Shown here one piece after another: positions 1 to 6,799 of a DNA stretch of 12,138 bases. Source of the stretch: Planctomycetota bacterium (lineage in GTDB: Bacteria; Planctomycetota; Planctomycetia; Pirellulales; UBA1268); contig QWPO01000178.1 in assembly GCA_003669255.1 (NCBI GenBank), forward strand, positions 1 to 12,138, written 5' to 3'. Position numbers and translations under genes: made by a program. The notes beneath the pieces were generated by a model. That model saw only the letters and a list, made by a program, of their open reading frames with translations. It was not told where the DNA came from and made no database searches. Numbering within the stretch: the first letter of the stretch is position 1; each line of letters opens with the position of its first letter.

Positions 1-789
1 GCGGAGCCCGCGGTTGTTGGACGGCTCGGGTACGCCACGGTAGCCGCCGATCACATACGGAAACCTCCCCGGCGTGACGTGGTAGTGGTAGCCCCGCTCG
101 GCATCCTCGTGGCCGTTGCAGACGTCGAGGGAGCGATCGCCCTCGAGGTCCTTCGCCATCACGCCGTCAGACTCATAGGGGCCGTGAATCGGGAAGCCGT
201 CGAAGGCGAAGCCGATCACGGGCGAATGCCGGGTGCCATCGTCGGGGAACGGGCTTTTCACGCAGGTCGGATACTTGTGGTAGTGGTAGACGCCGGTCTG
301 CTGCGGATGGCCGCAGCAGCTGTCGAGCCAGACCTCCGAGTAGCCCTCGACCGCGTTCATCCCGCCCTGCTCGAACGGGTTGAAGAACACGACACCGTTG
401 AGCGCCACGCCGATCGGACCCATCGGCAGCCGCGTGATCTCAGCAGCCTTGCGAGGCTCGAGCGGCAGTCGGAACGTGAACTCCTGCACGCTGATCGTGT
501 TGGGGTTGCCGCTGTTGGGGAACGTGGCCGTGGGATGGTTGGGCCAGCCCTGGCTCTCGATCACGAGGAACCCCGGCTCGTGGCGGAGCCGGACCTCGTC
601 GGTGCCGTCCTTATTCGAGTCGCTCTGGTGGTAGGAGAAGAGGTCGGACGAGCCATCGCCGTCGCGGAAGAGATACCGGGGTTTTTCGTGCCCGGGCTCG
701 AGCGACCAGCGGCCGCCCACGGGCTCGGCGGCGTGGACGGATGGCGCGAGCAGGGCCGCGATGGTGAGGATGATGGCAAGGTGTGGCAT
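1..789 (-). CDS. Secreted YHYH-domain protein (C-terminus outside the window)
   Basis: An open frame from ATG at 789 runs to base 1 without a stop, giving 263 residues; the C-terminus lies beyond the left edge. Residues 1-20 form a signal peptide (basic start missing, hydrophobic LAIILTIAALLA, probable cleavage after VHA), so the protein should be exported. Two YHYH motifs sit at 168-171 and 234-237, the second just after CNGHED, and GFAFDGFPIHGP lies at 193-204. This is the signature of the YHYH family, often found in secreted, possibly metal- or ligand-binding proteins of planctomycetes and other marine bacteria; the biochemical function is not known to me. Cysteines 158, 159, 176 and 224 could form disulfides. 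A GGAG lies about 9 bases upstream of this ATG, which supports the start; an upstream ATG at about 808 is in another frame. It is separated from the M16 gene cluster by a repeat-filled gap, so it is probably transcribed alone. Confidence 0.85.
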   Translation of the reverse strand, partial: MPHLAIILTIAALLAPSVHAAEPVGGRWSLEPGHEKPRYLFRDGDGSSDLFSYHQSDSNKDGTDEVRLRHEPGFLVIESQGWPNHPTATFPNSGNPNTISVQEFTFRLPLEPRKAAEITRLPMGPIGVALNGVVFFNPFEQGGMNAVEGYSEVWLDSCCGHPQQTGVYHYHKYPTCVKSPFPDDGTRHSPVIGFAFDGFPIHGPYESDGVMAKDLEGDRSLDVCNGHEDAERGYHYHVTPGRFPYVIGGYRGVPEPSNNRGLR

Positions 790-856
790 CGAGAAGGCTC
801 CTGGACATGTTGAACGGTTCATGCGTCCAAATGTCGCGTGGGCTCGGGCCTCCCAA

Positions 857-930
857 GTAGCACAGGTTTTCAACCTGTGCCTGAACTGGAAGCCCTGCGG
901 GCTTTGGCACAGGTTGAAGACCTGTGCTAC
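857..930. repeat. Compound palindrome: inverted pair of GTAG-headed hairpins
   Basis: Left arm 857-880 reads GTAG followed by a hairpin with arms GCACAGGTT and AACCTGTGC around a 3-base loop. The right arm 907-930 is the same unit on the opposite strand, with one base changed (AGACC for AAACC). The middle (890-904) is a third hairpin, AAGCCC-TGC-GGGCTT. The whole segment can therefore fold into a three-hairpin cruciform. A GTAG tetranucleotide next to a palindrome, with units in inverted pairs, is the layout of REP/BIME elements; that relationship is inferred. Confidence 0.85.
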
Positions 931-952
931 CGAAGCAGGCGCCGCGGTCGGA

Positions 953-1014
953 GTAGGTGCAGGTTGTTAACCTGCACCGAAACGGTTTCGGCACAGGTTA
1001 CCAACCTGTGCTAC
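953..1014. repeat. Second compound palindrome of the GTAG family, with a variant stem
   Basis: Left unit 953-977 is GTAG plus GTGCAGGTT-GTT-AACCTGCAC; the right unit 991-1014 is the inverted GTAG unit with the usual GCACAGGTT stem. The left stem carries TG where the others have CA, and the partner strand carries the matching change, so pairing is kept. The centre (977-991) is a 6-bp hairpin, CCGAAA-CGG-TTTCGG. It lies 22 bases from the pair at 857-930, between two minus-strand genes. There is no T-run after the hairpins, so they are not ordinary intrinsic terminators. Confidence 0.85.
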
Positions 1015-1052
1015 GGGGAGAGGGTAAGCCAAGAGGGCGTTTCTCGCGCAAG

Positions 1053-1298
1053 CTAGTTCGCAGCCGCGTTCGACCACGTGCTGAAGAGATCGCCACGCTT
1101 GATTCGCGCGGCGTCTTCCCGCATCACGTCGGGCGTACGGCGGGTCATCCGGACCGTCTTGCGGTTGTGCCGCCAGGTGCGGGTGTGCGCCTGAGCCACG
1201 GGACCACTGCCCGGAGGCGCCGTGACGATTGTCGGCGGTCCCGCGGCGACGACGGGCATGGCAAGGGCCACGGCAAGCAGCGTGAGGCGGTGGATCAT
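1053..1298 (-). CDS. Small basic secreted protein (81 aa), coupled to the M16 pair
   Basis: ATG at 1298 overlaps the TGA of the preceding M16 gene (ATGA), which suggests translational coupling; TAG ends it at 1053. Residues 1-19 are a clear signal peptide (MIHRLTLLAVALAMPVVAA). The mature part is about 62 residues: a Pro/Gly/Thr-rich start (residues 20-37), then a strongly basic stretch (RTWRHNRKTVRMTRR, 40-54), then a segment with mixed charge ending FSTWSNAAAN. There are no cysteines and no further membrane segment. I do not recognise the family. A longer reading of the same frame exists (to 1562), but it would lie inside the M16 gene and lose the signal peptide. Its position directly after two M16 subunits makes a substrate, inhibitor or accessory role possible, but nothing in the sequence proves it. 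Codon use and GC content look like the neighbours. Confidence 0.65.
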   Translation of the reverse strand: MIHRLTLLAVALAMPVVAAGPPTIVTAPPGSGPVAQAHTRTWRHNRKTVRMTRRTPDVMREDAARIKRGDLFSTWSNAAAN

Positions 1299-2833
1299 TT
1301 GCCGCTCGTATCGGCCGGAATTGGTTCGAGCGTGAGCGGATCCCGCAGCGGCAGGTGCTTCACCTCGCCGCCAAAAAACTCCTTCATCGTCGCCCGGCCC
1401 TGGAGATCGCCCTTCGCGATCTCGTCCCAGTCGCCGACTACGAGGATCGCCATGGTCGCGGGATCGAGGTGCTTTTTCGCCACTCGCTGGAGATCCTCGC
1501 GGGTCACGGCGGCGACCTTCTGGCGAAAGGTCTTCCAGTAGTCGGCCGGCCGCTTCGTCCACTCGTCGTTGACGAACACTCGGAGCATCTGCGGCTTACT
1601 CTCGAACTGCCGCGGGAAGGTCTCGATCACGCTCTTCTTCGCGGTGTCGAGTTCGTCTTCGGTGACCAGTTCGTCGCGGACGCCCTTGATCTCGTCGAGC
1701 ACGATCTTCGTGGCCAGAGCCACCGTGGCATTCTTACTCTCGAAGCCGGCCTTGAAGTCGCCAGGATAATCGACCTTCGGCTGCAGCATCGAGCGGACCG
1801 AGTAGGCGAGCCCCTCGTTGCTCCGCACCTTCTGCATCAGGCGGCTGGTGAATCCGCCAGCCCCGAGGATCTCATTGAGCAGCACCAGCGGGATCGCGTC
1901 GGGATCGTCGCGGGTGATCGCCCGGCTGCCGATGAGCACCTTGCCCTGCGGGATCTCCTTCGGCACGTGATAGAGGCCGGGAGCGAGCTTCGCTGTCGGT
2001 GGCGTCGGGGGCGGAGCCAGTTCGCCCCGTTCCCAGCCGTTGAACGCCTTGGAGAGCTTGGCGAGCATCTCCGGCTCGTCGAAGTCGCCCGACACCGCCA
2101 CGATCGCGTTGCCCGGGTGGATGATCCGCTTGTGCATCGCGGCAAGTCGGCCACGGTCGATGGCGGCAACGGTGGTGGCCGTCGGCTCGGCCCCCTCGAA
2201 GTGCTCGGGGCCGTAGATCAGCCGCTTCCACTCGCGGCCGATGATCGACGCGGCATCGTCGTTCCGCTGCTTGAGACCCTCCAGGACGCGGGCCTTGCCC
2301 GTGGCCAGCCGATCTTCATCGAAGCCCGGCGTCCGTAGCATCTCCACGAACAGGGCGAGGCTCTCGTCGAGGTTGCTCTTCAGGCAGTTCATCGTGGCCA
2401 CGGTGAAGGTCTCGTTGGCCGAGACACCCACCTCGGTGGCCAGAAAATCGAGGGCCTCGTCGAACTCGGTGGGCTTCTGCTTCGCCGTGCCACCCTCCCG
2501 GATCATCCGCGCGGTCATCGAGGCGAGGCCGGGCGAGTCGGCCGGATCGAGCGACGAGCCGCCGCGGAACGTGACCGACACCGTGACCAGCGGCAGTTCG
2601 CGCGAAGGCGCGAGGTAGGCGACGGTGCCATCGGGCAGCGTGCGGCGGAAGGTCTTGGCGTCGGGCGGTTCGAACGCGAGCGGCTCGAAGGTGATCTCCT
2701 CCGGACGCTTCGGGAGCGCCGGCTTCGCCGAGGATGTGGCCGTGGGATGTGTGGCCGATGGGGCCGCGGTGGCCGGCGCCGGCACAAGGATGGCGACGAG
2801 CAGGGCGACGGCTACGGATAGACGAATGATCAT
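1295..2833 (-). CDS. M16 peptidase-like protein, subunit lacking HxxEH but keeping the R/Y pair
   Basis: A 512-residue exported protein with two M16 domains (about 60-250 and 285-475). The signal peptide is residues 1-24 (MIIRLSVAVALLVAILVPAP, then ATAA), followed by a Thr/Ala/Pro linker. At the place where active M16 enzymes have HxxEH, this protein has SMTAR (105-109), so both histidines and the catalytic glutamate are gone. The second domain keeps the substrate-orienting pair: Arg331 in TSRL and Tyr344 in GLAYS. This is what is known for the non-metal subunit of two-chain M16B proteases and for alpha-MPP. It begins 49 bases after the HxxEH subunit and should form a complex with it in the periplasm. 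I chose ATG 2833 because the signal peptide starts there; the frame stays open to 3007, but that part overlaps the upstream gene and is low-complexity. No strong Shine-Dalgarno sequence is visible. Confidence 0.9.
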   Translation of the reverse strand: MIIRLSVAVALLVAILVPAPATAAPSATHPTATSSAKPALPKRPEEITFEPLAFEPPDAKTFRRTLPDGTVAYLAPSRELPLVTVSVTFRGGSSLDPADSPGLASMTARMIREGGTAKQKPTEFDEALDFLATEVGVSANETFTVATMNCLKSNLDESLALFVEMLRTPGFDEDRLATGKARVLEGLKQRNDDAASIIGREWKRLIYGPEHFEGAEPTATTVAAIDRGRLAAMHKRIIHPGNAIVAVSGDFDEPEMLAKLSKAFNGWERGELAPPPTPPTAKLAPGLYHVPKEIPQGKVLIGSRAITRDDPDAIPLVLLNEILGAGGFTSRLMQKVRSNEGLAYSVRSMLQPKVDYPGDFKAGFESKNATVALATKIVLDEIKGVRDELVTEDELDTAKKSVIETFPRQFESKPQMLRVFVNDEWTKRPADYWKTFRQKVAAVTREDLQRVAKKHLDPATMAILVVGDWDEIAKGDLQGRATMKEFFGGEVKHLPLRDPLTLEPIPADTSGK

Positions 2834-2882
2834 GGATGGTCCGTGAGGGGTGGTTGCTGGTGAAGCCGGCAGCGGTCGTGGG

Positions 2883-4424
2883 TTACTCCGCCTTGCGGCG
2901 GTAGGTGGCGACGCTGCGGTTGGTGTCTTTGAAATACTTGTTCGCCACGCGGCGGATGTCGGCGGCGGTGACGGCCTCGTATTTCGCGGGGCCCTTGTTG
3001 ATCTCATGCCAGTCGAGCACCGCCTCAGAGAAGGCGAGCTGCACGAACAGCGACATGTTGTTCTCGAGCTTCCGATAGTTCTGGGCGGCCACGCGGTTCT
3101 TTACCTTGCGGAGCTCGCGTTCGGGGAGGTCCTCGGCCTGGAGCTTCGCCAGCTCCTCATACCACGCCGCCTCGAGCTGCTCGGGCGTGGCCTCGCCGCG
3201 GGCCTGGGCCGACAAGGCAAACAGGCCGGCGTACTTCCGCGTGTCGCTCATGGCCTGGGCACCGGCCGCGATGCCCCGCCCCTCCACGAGCCCCTTGTAG
3301 AGCCGGCCGGTGCGGTCGTTGAGGATCTCGGCGAGCATGTCGAGCGGGTAGGAATCAACATGGCCGGCGGGCACCGTGTGGTAGCGGACCTCGACCGACG
3401 GCGGCACGTCGCCCACCGCGTTCATCCGCTGCTCCGCGAGCTGCTCGACCTCGAGCGTGACGACCGGCGGTGGCGAGGTCTTGCCCGGCTCGAGCCGCGA
3501 AAAATAGTTGGTGATCAGCCGCTTCGCCCGCACGGGATCGAAGTCGCCCACGAGGATGCCGACGAGGTTGCCGGGGCGGTAGTAGATGTTCCAGTAGTCC
3601 TGCGCCTGATCGAAGGTGTAGCTGTTGAGGTCGCTCGGCCAGCCGATCACGGGCCACGAGTAGCCGCTCGACGCCCAGAACATCGAGTCGAACTGCTCCT
3701 CGAACTTGCCCGTGGGCGTGCTGTCGGTCCGCAGCCGCCGCTCCTCGTGGACGACGTCGCGCTCCGAGTAGAACTCGCGGAACACGCTGTCGCTGAGCCG
3801 GTCGCTCTCCATCCAGGCCCAGAGCTCGAGCTTGTTGGACGGCACCGTGATGAAATAGCAGGTGAGGTCGTAGGTGGTGAAGGCGTTCATGCCGCTGCCG
3901 CCGGCCTTCGTGTAGACCTGGTCGAACTCATCCTTGACGATCGTGCCGGCCTGCGGCCCTCCCTCGCCGCGGCCTTGCTGGGCCTTGATGAGCGCGTCGA
4001 GCCGGGCCCGGAGCACGCGCAGTTCCTGCGTGTCGTTGGCCGGGTTCCACGGGTCGTCGATCTCCCCCTTGAAGAAGCGGTCGTACTGCCGCGTCCAGAC
4101 GAGTCGGTTGATCTCGTCGCGGACCGCCTTCTGCTCGCCGCGATACTTCTCGTCGCGGCCGGGCTCGCGGGTGCCGATCGTGTCGGTGCCCTTGAACATC
4201 ATGTGTTCGAAGAAGTGGCTGATGCCGGTGATCCCCGGCCGCTCGTTCACGCTGCCCACGCGGGCGATCCAGCCGGCGCTGACGACGTTGGGCTGGTCGT
4301 TGCGGGGCACGAGCAGAAACTGCATGCCGTTGGGAAGCGTGAACTCCTCGACCTCCACCTTCTGGGCGCGGGCGGAGGCGGCAAGCGATAGAAACAGGGC
4401 GACTACAGACGCGAAGCGGAGCAT
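2883..4424 (-). CDS. M16 zinc metallopeptidase, catalytic subunit (HxxEH)
   Basis: A 513-residue exported protease. Residues 1-20 form the signal peptide (cleavage probably after ARA, before QKVEV). The inverted zinc motif HFFEH is at 70-74: His70 and His74 bind zinc and Glu73 is the catalytic base. The third ligand is probably Glu228, at the end of ERDVVHEE (221-228). The spacing from the motif is about 80 residues longer than usual for pitrilysin-type enzymes; the extra length is a charged helical insert at about 85-175. The second domain has GRL near the R/Y site but GIAAGA in place of GLAY, so the tyrosine is missing here and is supplied by the downstream subunit. Both subunits together make one complete M16B active site, as established for two-chain bacterial M16B enzymes. 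A CAGGAA sequence lies just upstream of ATG 4424. Substrates are unknown. Confidence 0.93.
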   Translation of the reverse strand: MLRFASVVALFLSLAASARAQKVEVEEFTLPNGMQFLLVPRNDQPNVVSAGWIARVGSVNERPGITGISHFFEHMMFKGTDTIGTREPGRDEKYRGEQKAVRDEINRLVWTRQYDRFFKGEIDDPWNPANDTQELRVLRARLDALIKAQQGRGEGGPQAGTIVKDEFDQVYTKAGGSGMNAFTTYDLTCYFITVPSNKLELWAWMESDRLSDSVFREFYSERDVVHEERRLRTDSTPTGKFEEQFDSMFWASSGYSWPVIGWPSDLNSYTFDQAQDYWNIYYRPGNLVGILVGDFDPVRAKRLITNYFSRLEPGKTSPPPVVTLEVEQLAEQRMNAVGDVPPSVEVRYHTVPAGHVDSYPLDMLAEILNDRTGRLYKGLVEGRGIAAGAQAMSDTRKYAGLFALSAQARGEATPEQLEAAWYEELAKLQAEDLPERELRKVKNRVAAQNYRKLENNMSLFVQLAFSEAVLDWHEINKGPAKYEAVTAADIRRVANKYFKDTNRSVATYRRKAE

Positions 4425-4492
4425 GCGGGGATTCCTGGGGTGTCGCCGCGGTTATACCCCAGCCCGGCGCTCGGAGGCGACCCGGAAAAGGC

Positions 4493-5377
4493 TCAGTGAC
4501 TGGCCGCCCCAAACCACCACTGCACGAGTGTGAGAACGATCTCGAACACGATCAGCCCCACGATCGCCCACTCGACCCGCAGGGCGCGGCGGTTCTGCAT
4601 GAGTTCCAGCGCCGTCTCCGCGGTCTTCGCGATCAGGCCCAGCTTGCCGTGGAGCACCGCCGACCGTTCGCGGATCTCGAAGTCGTCGCGGATGCGCGCC
4701 CAGAGCCGCTCGAGCTCGGGGTGATCCCAGAGAAGTTCGGGTGAGTCTTCGATGCGGGCTCCGGCCACGACGCGATGTTCGGCGAGCAGCGCCCCGCCGA
4801 GGTGCTGGAGGAGTTCGCGGGCTGCGTGGCCGCCGCGGCCCCAGTGGTCGAGGTTGGTGGCGAACGGCTCGATCCGCTCGAACTGGCTCTCGATCGCCCG
4901 CTCGTGGTGCGCCAGCGACACGCTCTTGGCCAGCACGTCGGCCACGAGTTGCAGCTTCTCCCGACTGACGTCGTTGAGAACGAGCGTGTTGCCCTCAATC
5001 GTCTCCTTGCTGGTGGGCTCGATGCGGATGTCGAGCACTTCCGTCTCCTGGTCGGCCGAGGGGGACGGCTGGCGGATGTGAGGGGTGAGTTGGCGGACGT
5101 ACTCGTTGATCGCCGCGGGCGAGACGTCGAAGAACACGATCGCGCCGTAACGAAAGATCACGGCCACGCCGTCGCCCGACGGGCGGTGGCCGGCGATCGT
5201 GGCGCCGAGCGACGAGCCGATCAGCTCCACCACGAGCGGGGCATTGCCAGTGCGGTCGGTCGAACCAAGCGCGGCCACATCGATGCCGGTACCCACCAGC
5301 AGGGCTCGCGACTGGAACCCGAGCCGCCCGGCGGCCAGCGGGCCCGCGGCGACGGCGGTGGAGGTCTCGTCGGCCAT
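4493..5377 (-). CDS. DUF155 (RMD1/RMND1/Sif2-like) protein with C-terminal membrane anchor
   Basis: A 294-residue protein with the pattern of the DUF155 family, which includes yeast Rmd1/Sif2/Mrx10 and human RMND1. Landmarks: GVAVIFRYGAIVFFDV at 70-85, a long predominantly helical middle (VLAKSVSLAHHE at 148-159), and a conserved-looking ELLWDHPELERLWARI block at 214-229, followed by a charged helix. A single hydrophobic helix at about 270-289 (WAIVGLIVFEIVLTLVQWWF) anchors the C-terminus; there is no signal peptide, so most of the protein should face the cytoplasm. Mitochondrial relatives support translation and membrane organisation; the bacterial role is not established to my knowledge. 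GGAG lies 9 bases before ATG 5377. It is the first of four genes on this strand; the next gene starts 68 bases downstream with no clear terminator between, so cotranscription is plausible. Confidence 0.85.
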   Translation of the reverse strand: MADETSTAVAAGPLAAGRLGFQSRALLVGTGIDVAALGSTDRTGNAPLVVELIGSSLGATIAGHRPSGDGVAVIFRYGAIVFFDVSPAAINEYVRQLTPHIRQPSPSADQETEVLDIRIEPTSKETIEGNTLVLNDVSREKLQLVADVLAKSVSLAHHERAIESQFERIEPFATNLDHWGRGGHAARELLQHLGGALLAEHRVVAGARIEDSPELLWDHPELERLWARIRDDFEIRERSAVLHGKLGLIAKTAETALELMQNRRALRVEWAIVGLIVFEIVLTLVQWWFGAASH

Positions 5378-5532
5378 GAAGTGGTGCTCCGGCGCGAGTG
5401 ATGGCTATGGGCAAGTGTCCGGCGTCGCATTCGCGGCGGTCGCGAAGCCCACGACGCTGACGGGACTTTCAATACCCTCAAGCCTAACAATCGGATGGCA
5501 GGGTAGTTGATGTCTCCCGCGAGATTGCCACC

Positions 5533-5994
5533 ATGATTCCCTCAGGACGCGTCGATCCCGTCATTCTCGGACACCTTCTCGGCCAGCACCGCGACCTGCA
5601 CGCCCGGCTGCTCGCCCTGCGGGCCGACTTCGCCCCCGACCACGACGCCGGCCACGCCCCAGTGAAGGCCATCCGCGACCGACTGCTGGAGTTGCGCGAC
5701 CACCTCCGCGAACACTTCGTGCAGGAGGAGCAGGGTGGCTTCCTCGAGGAATCGATCGCGAGGATGCCTCGGCTCTCGGTAGCCGCCCGCGAGGTGGTGG
5801 CGGAGCACCCGCGGCTCCTTGCCGAACTCGACACCTTGGTCGACAAACTGCCGACGCAGGACGTTCGAGACGATTCGTGGGACGAGGCTGCCCACGGCTT
5901 CGCCGCCTTCACCGAGCATCTGCTCGCTCATGAAAGGAACGAGAATGCGGTCGTCCAGCAGGGCTACAACGAGGATTTTGGCTACGGCGACTGA
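5533..5994 (+). CDS. Hemerythrin-like (HHE) metal-binding protein
   Basis: A 153-residue soluble protein with the four-helix hemerythrin pattern. Candidate iron ligands are His19/His23 (GQHRDLH), His57/His61 with Glu65 (RDHLREHFVQEE), His92 (EHPRL) and His129/His133 with Glu134 (EHLLAHERNEN). Hemerythrin-like domains carry a non-heme di-iron centre that binds O2 or NO, or serves in metal handling; which applies here cannot be told from sequence. No signal peptide, so it should be cytoplasmic. The start ATG 5533 has no good Shine-Dalgarno sequence in front of it, but upstream in-frame alternatives are lacking. Its last 50 bases overlap the start of the cytochrome gene in a different frame, so the two are almost certainly cotranscribed. 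It is divergent from the DUF155 gene, with 155 bases between them that must hold both promoters; I see no convincing -35/-10 pair there. Confidence 0.88.
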   Translation: MIPSGRVDPVILGHLLGQHRDLHARLLALRADFAPDHDAGHAPVKAIRDRLLELRDHLREHFVQEEQGGFLEESIARMPRLSVAAREVVAEHPRLLAELDTLVDKLPTQDVRDDSWDEAAHGFAAFTEHLLAHERNENAVVQQGYNEDFGYGD

Positions 5995-6406
5995 CCCAGG
6001 CTGCTGGGTCGCGGCGGCCGCCGTCGTGGCCGTGGCGGCTGGCTTCGCTGCCTCACGGCTGACCGCCGCCGATTCCGCGGTGCAGACCGACCAAGTGGCC
6101 GGCTTCATGCGGGCGAAACTCGGCCACTCGCAGAACGTCCTCGAGGGCCTGGCGGTCGAGGACTTCGACCTCATCGACAAGGGGGCACAGCAGCTCTCGC
6201 TCGCCAGCGAGGACGCCAGTTGGCAGGTGCTGCAGACCGAGGACTACGCGCGGCAGAGCGCCGACTTCCGCCGCTCGTGCGACAGCCTGCGGAAAGCGGC
6301 CAAGGCAAAGAACCTCGACGGTGCCGCCCTGGCCTGGATGGAGGTGACGATGAAGTGCGTCCAGTGCCACAAGTATGTCCGCGACGAGCGGCCGCCGAGC
6401 AACTAG
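5945..6406 (+). CDS. Small exported cytochrome c, class II-like, single C-terminal CxxCH
   Basis: A 153-residue protein with an N-terminal export signal: Arg-rich start (residues 2-10), then hydrophobic WVAAAAVVAVAAGFAA (21-36). The mature part is mainly helical (VAGFMRAKLGHSQ at 51-63, a LIDKGAQQLSLAS helix, an AALAWMEVTMK helix) and ends with the heme-attachment motif CVQCH at 138-142, then KYVRDERPPSN. One CxxCH at the C-terminal end of a helical bundle is the plan of class II cytochromes (cytochrome c' and c556), and I recall close look-alikes in planctomycete genomes. It would act in the periplasm in electron transfer or gas binding. I chose ATG 5945 because AAAGGA lies 7 bases before it; ATG 5930, also in frame, would add MKGTR. 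It overlaps the hemerythrin gene by 50 bases. A GTAG hairpin begins 10 bases after its stop. Confidence 0.85.
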   Translation: MRSSSRATTRILATATDPGCWVAAAAVVAVAAGFAASRLTAADSAVQTDQVAGFMRAKLGHSQNVLEGLAVEDFDLIDKGAQQLSLASEDASWQVLQTEDYARQSADFRRSCDSLRKAAKAKNLDGAALAWMEVTMKCVQCHKYVRDERPPSN

Positions 6407-6415
6407 GCCGCTCCC

Positions 6416-6440
6416 GTAGCACAGGTTGGCAACCTGTGAC
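6416..6440 (+). repeat. GTAG-headed hairpin, single unit
   Basis: GTAG followed by arms GCACAGGTT and AACCTGTGA around GGC; it shares its core with the units at 857-1014. It lies 10 bases after the cytochrome stop codon and could protect or end that transcript, although there is no T-run. It forms the left end of a larger element reaching to 6631. Confidence 0.8.
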
Positions 6441-6459
6441 TGTCCATAGCCGGCGGCTC

Positions 6460-6590
6460 GGGGCTACCCACGCCCTCTCACCGGACGTTCGTCTCGGCCC
6501 TCCAGGCCTCGACTCACTGCATGTCCGCTGCGCTTCGCCATCGTGGCTGCGCTTGCTCCCATAGCCCGGCTCGAGGGCATGGGTAGCCCC
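6460..6590. repeat. Inverted repeat with 18-bp arms enclosing 95 bases, inside the convergent gap
   Basis: The arm at 6460-6477 (GGGGCTACCCACGCCCTC) is the reverse complement of 6573-6590 except for one base. The enclosed 95 bases hold two AAGCGCAGC-like copies on the minus strand (about 6528-6537 and 6546-6553). With the GTAG units at 6416-6440 and 6605-6631 just outside, the 216 bases look like one non-coding structured or MITE-like element; the identity is inferred. Open frames crossing it on either strand have no family features. Confidence 0.65.
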
Positions 6591-6604
6591 TCGCTGTCCC
6601 CCCC

Positions 6605-6631
6605 GTAGCACAGGTTTTCAACCTGTGTGCC
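6605..6631 (+). repeat. GTAG-headed hairpin, single unit
   Basis: Same core as at 857: GTAG, then CACAGGTT-TTC-AACCTGTG, with TGCC at the right end. It closes the element that begins at 6416. It has the same orientation as the left unit rather than being inverted, unlike the pairs near 900-1000. Confidence 0.8.
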
Positions 6632-6656
6632 TTCCAGGTTCGCATGGAACTCGGCA

Positions 6657-6685
6657 GCTGCAAAAGCCGACCGGCCGTAAGGCCG
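6657..6685 (+). repeat. GNRA-loop hairpin repeat, copy 1
   Basis: CAAAAGCC leads into a stem CGGCC-GTAA-GGCCG, extended outward by CCG/CGG after a 2-base bulge. The 29 bases recur exactly at 6759-6787. No inverted partner is clear on its left side, so it may be a remnant of a pair. Confidence 0.85.
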
Positions 6686-6726
6686 CGGGCGCCCGACGCT
6701 GGACGCGGCATCTGGTGGTGGTTCGT

Positions 6727-6787
6727 CCCACGCCTCACGGCGTTGGGCTTGTACGGCGGCTGCAAAAGCCGACCGGCCGTAAGGCCG
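6727..6787. repeat. Inverted pair of GNRA-loop hairpin repeats, copies 2 and 3
   Basis: The left unit (6727-6750) lies on the minus strand: stem ACGCC-GTGA-GGCGT with outer CCC/GGG pairs and one bulged A. The right unit (6759-6787) lies on the plus strand: stem CGGCC-GTAA-GGCCG, outer CCGA/TCGG after a C:C mismatch. Their A-rich heads face each other across about 10 bases. The right unit ends 13 bases from the purU stop codon. Read with purU (minus strand) it gives a hairpin followed by GGTCGGCTTTTGC, so it could act as a weak terminator. Confidence 0.85.
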
Positions 6788-6799
6788 CTCGGGGGACCT

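Noticed and set aside
79..813. A 244-codon open frame on the plus strand.
   Set aside because: It is antisense to the YHYH gene, which has a signal peptide and two YHYH motifs.
857..1014. A CRISPR array, because of repeated palindromic units.
   Set aside because: Units alternate in orientation, the spacers are unequal and themselves palindromic, and no cas gene is present.
2834..3007. A possible N-terminal extension of the second M16 subunit.
   Set aside because: It would overlap the upstream M16 gene by over 120 bases, is Pro/Ser/Arg-rich noise, and would bury the signal peptide that starts at 2833.
2850..4391. A 513-codon open frame on the plus strand.
   Set aside because: It mirrors the M16 catalytic gene codon for codon on the other strand, has no family motif, and is explained by GC-rich third positions. 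The minus frame has HFFEH and a signal peptide.
6171..6611. A 146-codon minus-strand frame through the repeat element.
   Set aside because: It runs through inverted repeats and into the antisense of the cytochrome gene, with no family features and no ribosome binding site.
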